From Trichobilharzia szidati (lineage: Eukaryota > Platyhelminthes > Trematoda > Strigeidida > Schistosomatidae): a stretch of DNA of 64,000 nucleotides. Shown here one piece after another: positions 11,101 to 20,890 of this stretch. Location: contig OX235277.1 in the NCBI GenBank assembly GCA_944472155.2, positions 15,200,804-15,264,803 on the forward strand. The letters run 5' to 3'. The position numbers were made by a program, and so were the translations under genes. Below the pieces are notes generated by a model. That model was not told the origin of the DNA, searched no databases, and saw nothing but the letters and a program-made list of their open reading frames with translations. Every line of letters begins with the position of its first letter. Within the stretch, counting starts at the first letter, position 1.

Positions 11101-14100
11101 GTGTCCATACCTTTCCCATTTGTGTACAACACTCTATTACCTGAGTCTTTTGATCCTCCATACTTCCTCTATTGATCAAAAATGTAGGCATGAAAACGTT
11201 TATGAGAAATAAATAAATAAATCGGTGAACAGATACCATTATGGGTAAATTTCGTTTTGATAAACTCTTACAGTGTTGTACAGTAATGTTTACTGATGAC
11301 GTTTTCAATCTACACCCAACACATGCAATAGGAATGACTCATCACTCATACACGAAATATGGAAAATATTACTACCAATGAAATCAAGTTAAAACCAAGT
11401 GAAAAACAACGGAACTATATAAATGAATTTAGGAAGTCGTGTGATCACCTTGATATGATTATCAGCAATAAATTGTGCTCGAAACGTCATCAGTACACAT
11501 TACTGTATAACACTGTAAGACTTTATCTAAAACAAAATTTACCGATAATGGAATTACACTCTACCACAGTGCACAAGTTTTATTCTTATATCGGTGAACA
11601 CATATTTTGTCACTACCATTAAAATGTGACATGAAAACGGAGTAAACGTCAGCCATATTTCCCTGGGAGAATAAATTGTTCGAATGAATGGTTAAGTTCC
11701 TGAACCTACGTTCCCTGTAAATTCTGATAGGATGAAAATTCAGAAAAAATAAAGAAAACAGCTTTTTGATCTCTGTTTATTTTTTAAATTCATTATCCAG
11801 TAGACATTTTCTGAGGGATCAAAATTTCCTGCTGAGTATTTTCCTATTCACTGTCTCTCTACTTTGAGTTCTCTCAAGTTGTATTCATCAATTTTCATAA
11901 TTTAATATGTTGAATGACATAAGTCAAATAACTGAGTAGTTACTGAAATATGGTTTTACTTCTCTCACTACCATACACAGAGAAATTTTCTCCTACAGAG
12001 CTTCATATCATTACGGTGGAATTGATATCACTAGATCGCTAATCAGAAGGAGGATTTTTCTGCATCCAAATTTCCCACTGCGTTTTGACAAACATATTTT
12101 TTTCTAAACAACATGAATTTGATTAAAAGATGATTCCGGCTCTCCGTTAACGGGTAATTGTTTAACTTTCAACTTGCAGAAAGAGATGGTGAGTAAATCA
12201 GTAAACTGTATTATGAATTAGATGAAGTAATAGTTGTTATTTCGTTGCATTACAGATGGCATGGTCACATGTAGTGTGGACAGCAGTATCTTCCTGGCTT
12301 CATTTTGTAAGCAATAAGACACTCGATAGTACTTTCAAAACTATTGCATTACCTGTTTATGCTCATTGAAGCTGATAGGAGTTTCTCATTGAATAAGTGA
12401 CATTATCCCTTCAACATAGACTAGTAATTATTACAAACTGTTTTCAAACTGTAACTATATTTACGTCTTCATTGTTGCTCAGAATTAACTAGTGAGTTCT
12501 CACAACGATCAACTTGCTTATTTCAACTAATTCGACTTTATTGAAACCCCATGATATAGAGAGGTTGAACAAAATATTTGTGAGATATGTAACTGGACGG
12601 TGAGTTTAAATATGCATAAATAGAAAGTTATCCAGACTGATGCCACGCAGTATTTTGTCTCTTGGTATCATTTATTCAAACAAATTTTGGCGAAAACGGC
12701 ATCACATACTTTGGGTAAAATACATCTGAAACACATTTTTAACCAAATTTTTAGAACTTTATTATTATAACACCTTATCTTTCATAATATAGGACATTTT
12801 GGTGAGTTATTCAGCTGACGTATTGAATTTTTCATGCTGAAGTTACGTGGTGATTTTTTGGTGTGTAATGTAAGTTGCAGTGTGGCATGTATACATTTCA
12901 CAATTCACTTGCTTTTAGTTCGCTTCTCAACAGAGCGTTTAGCTATGTCTCTATTTCGTGCAGTATATTCATCTCTGATGTCCACTTCAAGACTCTTATT
13001 TGTTGCTGTTGTTCTAAATTATGTATCACTTATTATCCTTTTGGTTCGCGAAACACAATTCACTGATGGGATTTGTAGTCATTTCAAGACCTTTCAAATG
13101 CCAATAATTTCACTCCTCGTCGTATATCGCAATTACAAAGAAAGCTGGTTACAATAATTCATCCTGTTTCAGTCCTATCTTCACTTCAAGTGCATTACTG
13201 AGAATCTCGTTAGGAATTACTCTGCGTCCCTCATCTTAAGGTAGCCATTGGTTGGGTTGTGTAAAAGTTCATGGCACTGCGCTCCATGTTGCTAAATCAG
13301 TTTTGAGATTACTTTTTAGTTGATTACATCGAACGGATGAATTAGTAAGAGGCAGGTGATAGTTATTCTGGTCTGTTTCTAACGACTATACACGATACTG
13401 TTCGTGGCATCACGTTGGCTACGTTGTCAATTTTTTTCATGTTTGTCGTCTGTATATTATTCATCTTGATCCGTTTCGTGATAAATCCATAAGACAAAAT
13501 ATAGTTTTCTCTTTGGTATCCAAAGACTTAAAAATGTTGAATACATCATGGAAATTTCGAATCATCAGGGTTGTAATGGTGCTCATACGAAGAAGGATTG
13601 TTGATATTCTTGCGTTTCCAGTGCTCTTACCAGCTGTCATCATCTATCTTTGTATCAAAAGTAAGCTTATAATATTCTTTGAAGTTCCTGTTTTTATAGG
13701 ATGATTTTGGTGAAGATCATCCATTCTACACTGGTCATACGACATTACAGAGAATCGAACAAAGATTCGGTAGACAAAAATAAAATAGTCTTTCATTTTT
13801 CAATACAGATGCAAGTGAGTGTTCGAAACTTATATACGGAAATGAAAGTTGTTTTGAGTGTTATGAGCATTCCATCAAGAAACTCTTTCGAAAACATATC
13901 AATTTATCCATACCGCATGAAACCGCTTCAATCACATATCTGTGTTATAAAATGTAGATGATATTAACTTAACTCGTGTATCAACAACACGCAGTCTGTT
14001 TGGCTACAATCAGCTATAACATTCAAAACGTAGGCAGTACCAATATTTTGCCATAGCTCATTTAACTCTTAAGTATGAATATTCAGGTGACGAAAGTGTG

Positions 14101-16149
14101 ACGAATCCTTAGCGAAGTTATGAAGGAGACTGATATCTTAGTGATATTATATAACTATATATCATATATATGTAATATCATGTTATACTCCACTCCACTG
14201 CTTCTTATTAAGCAACACAGTATAACTAGCTTTCAGAACGAAATTATCTAATGATCTCTGCATTTTTCATAAATTGAAGAGCTCGGTGAGTGACCTATTG
14301 TAAAATATGCCCACAGCTAATGTGGCTGTTTTTCGCAGTAAAATATAAAATCAAAGCATTTATGAATGCATCAACATTCAAGCCCAAGATAACTGATCAT
14401 TTATCTGTAATATTCACCTTCATAATACAAAATGAAGAAATTGTATATGATGACTCCATTTTTACTTTCGAAAGTTTTATCTACATTTTGCTTACTTTTC
14501 ACTTTCCACCAACAACTGATTATGTAAACAGAACAATGTCTAAGTAAGTCACGAGGTCTCATAAGGCTTATTTACAAACAAAAATTACAGAAATGAATTC
14601 GGACTTCACAATGTGAATACATTAGCGCCATACAAATTGAGTGTCAAACATTTTGATGACTGTATTAGCGAATTCCTTATATCAATCACTTTAGTGTGAA
14701 CCTCGCTGATATAACCAAGTCAAGATAACTTAGTGCTAGACCTATGTTCCTCTGGGAATTTAAAGAAACAATAGTAATAAATAATAATATATCCATTTTT
14801 GTAACTACGTGGAGAGAATGTTTTACTTCACACATCAATGTTGTGTTGATGCACAAAGAAGTACTTTCGAATCTGAAATGACCACTGACGGAGCGTAGGG
14901 TCAGCGTCTGTCAAAATTCCTTATTTTCCTTTTAATCTTTTAGACAATACACTAACTCTTCAGTTGCTTTATTGCTGAAGTCAAGTTCATGACACACTTA
15001 TAAGAATTACAGTCTAACTGAAGATGACAGAAGATGAATAGTACTTAGTATATTTTTCTCAAATGGTTGATAGAAGAAGTAAGTTTCCACCTCATTATTA
15101 TTGTACGGTCTTTGAGATGTTACCCCATTGCAGATAGTTGAATACTTCCAGAACAAACACAACTATATAACATATATCCACGTCATTAGCATATATGTCA
15201 TGGATGGCGAGAATAAGACTTCATGTTGCATAAATAATAATACAGATGATTTGTAGTTCAGCTCTATGTATTTTTTATACGGTTGTGTTCTGTGATCTCG
15301 TCAGTTTAATTGCGATGTTACTGTCTAGAGGGAAATTAAAAGCTTAGAAATCAAATGTGAGAACACAATCAAAGAAACAGAATCATGATTACATTGAACT
15401 TTCCAGTGTTGTAGCGTGTACATGACTCGCTTCGAGTAATAGATTAATCGAAAATGTATACATCCATAATATATAAATTCACATATATTCTTTCATCCGT
15501 GTGCAGTAGGAATCAGATGAAATTTTGAGTTTACTTTGGAAAATCAATCATTGAAATCTGATCTAAAGTAACTTGATAACAATACAAATTGAACATGGAC
15601 ACATAATGTGTGAGGAGGTATTCGTCAATGGAAAGTTAATGGTGATACCTCATGGTCAATAATGTCGTACGTTTACTAACCGACTGTCCACATTTCAAAA
15701 TATTTTCAGCTCCTTACATAAATGATTTGCTCCTTATTGTTCAGAAATTTTACGGAGACCACGTCCTCTTGAGAAAAAAATGTGCCTTTGTGCAGTAGAT
15801 TTTTATAGTTGTAACTAACATATTATTTTGAACATGTTATGTCACCTCCGCTCTGAAGTAGACGACTTAAATGAATCACTTTCGTTATACAAATACAAGT
15901 TCCGTTTAGGGCGTTTGTAAGAATAACAATTCAAAACAGGTTACATTAACTAGAAAGGGTTGCTGTTTATATCTTTAATAAATAGCTTATGTAACAAACA
16001 TTAGTAAAGAGACATTTGTACATACATTTGTCAAGTGACACAATTATTTGTATTTTTGATTTGCAGAAGGCCAGCAGAAGAGCCGAAGGGGGGACCAGTG
16101 TTTCATCAGCTTCAACATGAAATATTATATGGTCAAACTGTTAATTTAA
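2117..16149 (+). CDS. Micro-exon gene (MEG), copy 1: predicted secreted protein, 21 exons
   Basis: Predicted exons: 2117-2180, 2447-2461, 3183-3197, 3297-3317, 3748-3768, 4793-4804, 7258-7281, 8866-8874, 9617-9625, 9977-9985, 10263-10271, 10418-10432, 10941-10961, 12180-12188, 12483-12491, 12793-12801, 13634-13660, 13809-13814, 14280-14285, 14532-14543, 16067-16149. All internal exons are multiples of three (6-27 nt), flanked by AG and GT, and join in phase 1. The joined frame is 405 nt with one terminal stop, giving 134 residues. Exon 1 encodes a hydrophobic signal peptide; the rest is short polar and acidic stretches, as in schistosome MEGs, whose products are secreted and vary by exon skipping. 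Exons 1-10 recur in the paralogue at 56713. Exon 20 recurs in an inverted fragment and exon 21 in a direct one. Exons 11-19 rest on copy 1 alone; 18 and 19 (6 nt) are weakest. The MEG subfamily is not identified. Confidence 0.75.
4405..4585. mobile_element. 161-bp insertion with internal hairpin and 10-bp target-site duplication
   Basis: The paralogue reads 'aatgacatgatgttgtc' (about 59064) without interruption. Here 'atgacatgat' occurs at both 4405-4414 and 4576-4585, with 161 bp between. Inside is an almost perfect hairpin, arms 4438-4458 and 4466-4485 (cagcgtcttaag / cttaagacgctg core), loop about 7 nt. Size and structure suggest a small non-autonomous element. No coding capacity, no recognised family. 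Confidence 0.6.
4950..5115 (+). repeat. Dispersed repeat, copy in MEG intron 6
   Basis: Contains 'ggaattatataaacgaa', 'gatatgattatgaa' and 'gctcgaaacgtcatca', then 'cacaagttttactctta'. A second copy lies at 11385-11600 in the same orientation, and the duplicated MEG copy carries it at 59445-59640. Unclassified; no RNA polymerase III boxes seen. Confidence 0.6.
5140..5270 (-). pseudogene. RTE-like LINE reverse-transcriptase fragment
   Basis: The minus strand reads LSKEFEVKTELR, close to the F.VKTGVRQG block of RTE-type LINE reverse transcriptases, and then leaves frame. The paralogous copy (59650-59760) reads EFEVKTGLR. It predates the segmental duplication because both copies have it. Confidence 0.45.
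5405..5672. mobile_element. Two opposed Sm-alpha-like SINE fragments inserted in MEG intron 6
   Basis: On the + strand from about 5409 ('gcaatcggcaaggag') the sequence resembles the schistosome Sm-alpha tRNA-derived retroposon, including a B-box-like 'ggttccgaacctc' (5513-5525). From about 5565 to 5661 the same sequence runs in reverse ('cctgccgattgc' end), giving a near-palindrome. The paralogous intron (about 59830-59865) lacks it. The hammerhead portion expected in full Sm-alpha is absent. The match to Sm-alpha is from memory; the inverted structure is seen directly. Confidence 0.6.
9617..9625 (+). CDS. MEG copy 1 micro-exon 9 (9 nt)
   Basis: Nine bases between ...gttag and GTAAGT. The paralogue has a 9-nt exon at the same place (63474-63482), also followed by GTAAGT. 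In phase 1 copy 1 gives A-L-M and copy 2 gives D-V-M across the junction. Size, phase and donor are conserved while the bases differ. Confidence 0.6.
   Translation, partial: LS
9977..9985 (+). CDS. MEG copy 1 micro-exon 10 (9 nt)
   Basis: AATATTATA between 'tttttatctccaaag' (a good pyrimidine-rich acceptor) and GTAAGT; the identical 9-nt exon is at 63836-63844. In phase 1 it adds K-Y-Y after exon 9. Short but conserved in sequence, size and phase. Confidence 0.6.
11385..11600 (+). repeat. Dispersed repeat, second copy (partner 4950-5115)
   Basis: Same order of blocks as 4950-5115: 'ggaactatataaatgaa', 'gatatgattatcag', 'gctcgaaacgtcatcag', 'cacaagttttattctta'. Lies in the intron between the predicted micro-exons at 10941 and 12180. 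An 87-codon open frame over it (11359-11622) has no recognised domain. Confidence 0.55.
13155..13260 (-). pseudogene. Possible LINE reverse-transcriptase scrap
   Basis: The minus strand gives ALEVKIGLKQDELL, similar to the F.VKTGVKQGC block of RTE-like elements. The 107-codon + frame over 12834-13157 is probably a chance frame opposite the same remnant. Confidence 0.3.
16067..16149 (+). CDS. MEG copy 1 terminal exon
   Basis: Follows a clear acceptor ('tatttttgatttgcag'). In phase 1 it reads EGQQKSRRGDQCFISF, then NMKYYMVKLLI and a TAA at 16147-16149. The C-terminus is basic, then mildly hydrophobic. The direct copy at 44820 keeps the acceptor and the EGQQ start but reaches a stop after 11 codons. 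Confidence 0.65.
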
Positions 16150-16264
16150 CAAGTGAAATTCACTCTCTTCTAAGATGACTACTTAATATATCAAACCGCG
16201 TCTGGAATTATAAAATGAATCTATTTCTTTTCATTTTGTAATAACCCATAAGCAGTTTCCATTC

Positions 16265-16270
16265 AATAAA
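16265..16270 (+). terminator. Poly(A) signal AATAAA of MEG copy 1
   Basis: AATAAA lies 116 nt past the stop codon, in 'attcaataaaatttaataat'. An equivalent AATAAA follows the copied terminal exon at 45023-45028. Confidence 0.55.
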
Positions 16271-17692
16271 ATTTAATAATTCATAAATGAAATATATATT
16301 TTTTGGAAATAGAGGTTTCTATATTACTGATGAGTTAATAGCAAGCAACGTTGAGGATCTTGTCTGTTTAAAGTGAACTGATTTGTTTTCTACTGTTCAT
16401 AGAATTTGAAAGGCAGAAGAGTTTTGCAGATATTTTTAAACGTGACCATAGTTCTTGCGCCAATATAAGCATTTCACAATGTTTAATGCAAGAATGCGAT
16501 GGATTGTTTACAGAAACACCAGGAATAAGTAATGTTACGTCAAACCATAATTAAACAATATATCAGAATCATCGTTAATCAAAGAATAACTAAAATACGC
16601 AGTTATTTAGGAGTGAAATAAAGTCCACTTGACAAAAACAACAAGATACTCCATAGAATCATGTGGCATATACGTCAGTGATGCTGTTGCTCTATTTCGA
16701 AGTATGCTGAAATGAATAAAAAGATTCCCTATCCTTAGGAACCCATCGGAAAATTATTACGTCATAATTCATGAAAAGGATCTATCACTGGGTCAATATA
16801 TATTTATCAGATCGAGGGCAAACAGATTCGCAAACGTGGAATCTACTTACACTGTTTATCTCATGAGGAGATGTCACTCATAAATATCTTTCTCTTCGAG
16901 ATTATACCCGCAGTATTCAGTAAACGAACGCAACTGAAGGACTTCTACAAATACTAATGATGAAATCTCGATTGACATAGAAAAGCCAATACTTGTAGCT
17001 CAGGAGGGTAATTTGTTGGTCCATTCAAGTTCTGAGGGCTGTACTGCTTAGTTGTGAAGCCTTCATTGGCTCACCAGGCAACATTTACAGCGCATACTTC
17101 AACTTGAAGAACGCAATAAAAATTCTCAAATGGATTGTCAATCACCTAATCCAGCAAACCTGAGCAGAGTTGGTGTTTTGTCCGTGTAAAAACGAGGTAC
17201 TCATGTTGGTCAAATGTTCAGTTACACCAGCTACAACCAAATAGCAAAGAGCCAAAAACATGTTAACATTACTCATGATGACATGGATCTATTTCATCAC
17301 TATTACATTGGTGAAAAAATGAAAGAATAATTTCTTAAGGCTATCTTCTACTGATGTTAACCATCAAGTCAACTAACTGAATCAAAAGTCCTCATTGCAA
17401 CCAAATTAAAAAATGTCTCATCGGATATAAAGCACACATTTACAATCACTGCAGGACCATACAAAGCTTGTATAAGTTAAGTCTCTGTCTCCCACAAACA
17501 AACAGTCTACTTCACTTGTTTTCATGTAATTCGAAAGACATGACAGCGAAAGAAGACGAAGCCATCAACTTCTAAAAGATACATTTCAACACCTATAAAA
17601 ATTATTACATTGGAAATAGTGGAACCCCCTCTTCGAATTTGCATCAATAAGAATAAATTAAACAGGATGTATATGACAGCAATTTTTATTCT

Positions 17693-17795
17693 ATTTTAGG
17701 AATCATCGGCAAAACGCATCCACTTGGGCTCAAACCCGGGACCTTCCGTTTAAAAGCCAAGCTCGCATACCATTCAGCCACTGGGACACTTTGAA
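17693..17795 (-). repeat. tRNA-derived SINE-like head (minus strand)
   Basis: On the minus strand there is an A-box-like 'cccagtggctgaatggtatg' (17766-17785) and a B-box-like 'gggtttgagccc' (17726-17737) at tRNA-like spacing, but no acceptor stem pairing. A degenerate copy lies at 46313-46415 within the direct duplicate block, so the insertion is older than that duplication. Confidence 0.5.
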
Positions 17796-17984
17796 ATGAA
17801 TCATGAATTCTAACTTCTACTGATTCGCTATTTAGCGCGAAAACAACTAATATCATCAGTGGAACATCCATCCCCACAAATGACATCTGAATGGACCTCA
17901 GTGTTAAAGACTTCTCACTCGAACTCGAGGGAACTTCAGCCTGCAGCAAGCCACTGGCGAGCATCAGAATCATTTCCAATGGTT

Positions 17985-18225
17985 GGTTTTGAAGTATTAG
18001 ATTTGTTTTTAAGAGTTGATCACAGATTGATATCAGGAAGAGAATTATTGAAAACTGCAGAGTACTGGACAGCTTTTTCATCCTAGTATGAGGATCATCA
18101 GCAGTAGGCAGAATAAAACAGCTGTCCAGTAATCTCTGGTTTTCAATGATTCTCTAACTGGTATCAATTTATGATCAGCTCATAAAAACAAATCTAATCC
18201 TTTCAAACCAAATATTGAAAGTATA
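17985..18225. repeat. Inverted repeat, about 100-bp arms
   Basis: The + segment 17985-18085 ('ttagatttgtttttaagagttgatcacag...tactggacagct') is matched in reverse complement by 18120-18225 ('agctgtccagtaatc...gatcagctcataaaaacaaatctaa'). One arm alone continues into the block repeated at 27495-27620. Looks like two opposed copies of a dispersed repeat. Confidence 0.65.
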
Positions 18226-18960
18226 AATTAACCATAAAAAGACACAATATCCACACCCTCATCTCTTCAGGCTTATTTCATGTAGAATTAGGCTACGCAG
18301 ATGGTATCCAGTGAGGCAATGTAATCTCCGCAACTAAACTTTCCAGCTCAAAGAACGCATTTAAACCGAAACATTCTCCGCAATTCAATGAAGACTGATC
18401 GGTAGAAATAATTAGAAACCTCTGATCTCTTTCATTGATAAATACTTTCACCGCTGTTGAATTTCAACTTTTTTCAACAGAAAACCTATGATTTGCATGA
18501 AACTAAGGCACTTCTCCTCAACGAGCATCTATCAACACACCTGCTCCAGCGGAGCTGAGTACTTTGGCCGAACTCATCGTTGGCGACCCAGTAATTGGTC
18601 GTTTTAATTTTTCCGTTGCCTTGATATACGAATTCAGAGCTTAAAATCAACATAATAATATTTTCACCGTGTTCTTTCGTCTTCACGCAACTGAAATGTA
18701 TTGTAATAATGCATGTTATATTGATTTCTATATTACTGTGTATGATAAGAACGTGTTTCGTAAGAATGTTCAGAACGTGTAACGCAAATACCATTCACGT
18801 GTAAAATCAACCACGTCTTCTAAATTTTTCGTCGAAATTCATGAAAAGAAATGATTTTTTTGAAAAAAATATGTCTAACAAAGTTTCTGCTTGAATCGAA
18901 GTTGGTTTCAATACTGAGTGATACGGAGTTTGAAAGCAATAAGCCTTGTCGTGCCAAACA
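18090..18960 (+). repeat. Duplicated block, partner 27490-28560
   Basis: Shares 'gcagtaggcagaat', 'aaccataaaaagacacaatatcc', 'ggccgaactcatcgtt' and 'gaatgttcagaacgtgtaacgcaaatac' in the same order and orientation with 27490-28560. The 27-kb copy carries a SINE insertion (27841-28030) that this copy lacks. Confidence 0.8.
18540..18610 (+). pseudogene. Possible PLE GIY-YIG endonuclease scrap
   Basis: Reads GAEYFGRTHR on the + strand; the duplicate at 28155-28190 reads CGAKYFGRTHRSL. The Y.GRT.R.L pattern resembles the second half of the GIY-YIG motif of PLE endonucleases. Too short for certainty. Confidence 0.3.
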
Positions 18961-18989
18961 TTTCACAATTTCTCACCTAATACTAACTG

Positions 18990-20890
18990 AAGCTAAGCTA
19001 ATTCACCAACTACGCAACATAATTACATTTTATGGATGGAGTAGTTTGTCAAATCATAGATGATGATGACGATGACTAGAATCTTTTGAACTATGAAAAA
19101 TTATTGCGATGCGTAACATTAACAATGCAGTTAGAGGTGGCGGTGCTGGTGAACGACTGGTGAGTGCCACTGAATTTGTCGATAAGTAGGGAAATATCAG
19201 CCTTATATATTTAGAAAACAGAAAGAAGAAAATGTTAGGTTAGAAAGATGAAAAAGTTTCATTATTTTAAAATGTCTCAGGAAGATCAATTTCTATAAGA
19301 TTATCAGAATTCTTCGTATTGATGTCAGTTAAGAATAAGTATTTAGAGATGCGGATTTTGGGTAAGGCTAACGTTCATTTCAGAATAAATTACTTTTTCC
19401 CACCATGAACAGCATTGATTTTCATTTCGAAAGTCGATTTCTCTTTATTACTTTCAACGTACTTGAAGAAACAGATTGCATTCAAAGAGGATACAAGTGT
19501 GCAACTAAACGTTATTGATAACGTGAAAAGCAGGCGTATTTCAATATTTGCGCATTCTTTAACCATTAATTAAACCTTTTGTAAACAGTGTACAGAGCTT
19601 ACGGTATTGTATTGAGCAGTACCACGTAACGCACAATCATATTAGGACGCTTTCTGCGGCTCTTCATCTTTGGGTCTTCAGAATGTGAGAACAAATATTC
19701 AGGAAGAAACACCCAACTATTCTTAAAAAAAGAGTATTATTGAAAACATTGCCATTTACTGGGCATGAAGGTTTAAAATGATGCTTCTGGAATGAATCAA
19801 TTTACAGATTAAAGAGAAATCGCATTGTGGATGAAATCATTATTCATTATTCATGAAATCTGCTGAAATATATGCATTTCTTAATGTTTCTGTTAAAAGA
19901 CATCGCCATTATTGACACTACTGATAATGTTTTTCAGTGGGCAGTATGAATGAATATTCATTTCTGCTGGTCATTTCCCATTTATACGAAATCAAAACAA
20001 GTGATTCAGCGAAGAGACTCTTCTCATCTTATTTATTATTATCAAGACATTCAATCCTATATGTATATATATATATATATAGCTTTTCGTATTGAGGAAT
20101 TATATCCGGTGAAGGAGTCGAATGCACAATGTGAATGCATAAAATAATAAAAGGAGTATACAATTTGTATACTCTGCCTCTATTACGTCAATTGGTACTA
20201 ATACTTTTCTCACTTTCAATTGGTAATGCTTCTATTCTCACTTTTAACTGTCCCCAGTATCATTTCACTCTTTCCAATTGTCATTCTATATCAATATTGT
20301 TTGGCAACGTTAAGTTCTATGTTTCCGAATTCCTCAGAAGGTTACTTTACGTTTCTTTCTCATTCGATTCGCCTTCTAATCCTATAAATGCACACCCCTC
20401 CGAACTTATACATACGTCCTATGGATTATTCTGTATATGACATTACTTGTTTTACACATTGACAGCTAAATATGTTTATAATAACAAATATTTGTATTGT
20501 ATTTCATACTTACACACATCTATGATTCATTTCTCTCACCGTTTATAAAGCTATATATATACGATTGTACACCTTGGTAAAGAATCCGACGGAATAATTC
20601 TCTTCTCTGAATCACTCGTTGTTATTTTCTGATTGTTACACTGGGAGATTTCTATTGAATTGCAGCCTACACAAATATTCAACTTCCCCCTAACACTCCT
20701 TACTTAAAATTGCAGTCATAATATGATTTGATAGACAGGCATACCCCGTAGAAAGCGAAATCTGTTTAGTGCTGCTTTTAAGGAATTGATCTGATTTTAC
20801 TGAGCCGCGTATATGACTGCATGAAATTTGAGTTGAGCAAGAACAGCAGTTGGATATAAAGATTTAAATTCTGTTCAACTTTTGCCAATG
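18990..20890. other. AT-rich region, no recognised gene
   Basis: Contains a TA microsatellite (about 20058-20080) and a palindrome 'gagtatacaatttgtatactc' (20152-20172). The 101-codon + frame at 20135-20440 has no recognised motif and starts inside the palindrome; probably a chance frame. Confidence 0.35.

Larger units (their letters stand above)
14250..17800 (+). repeat. MEG 3' block, source for direct (43200-46430) and inverted (28600-30480) copies
   Basis: The part 14660-17800 recurs in the same orientation at 43200-46430, for example 'cactgacggagcgta' and 'aaggccagcag'. The part from about 14300 to 15900 recurs inverted at 28600-30480. So the last introns and 3' end of the MEG have been copied at least twice within this window. 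Confidence 0.8.

Noticed and set aside
12583..12600. 15-nt MEG micro-exon ending 'ctggacg' before GTGAGT
   Set aside because: Phase 1 reading contains TAA.
12842..12868. 27-nt MEG micro-exon before GTAAGT
   Set aside because: Phase 1 reading contains TGA.
13701..13710. Micro-exon 'gatgattttg' before GTGAAG
   Set aside because: Ten nucleotides, not a multiple of three, weak donor, no supporting copy.
17712..17790. tRNA gene on the minus strand
   Set aside because: A and B boxes are present but the ends do not pair into an acceptor stem and the anticodon arm is poor; better explained as a SINE head.
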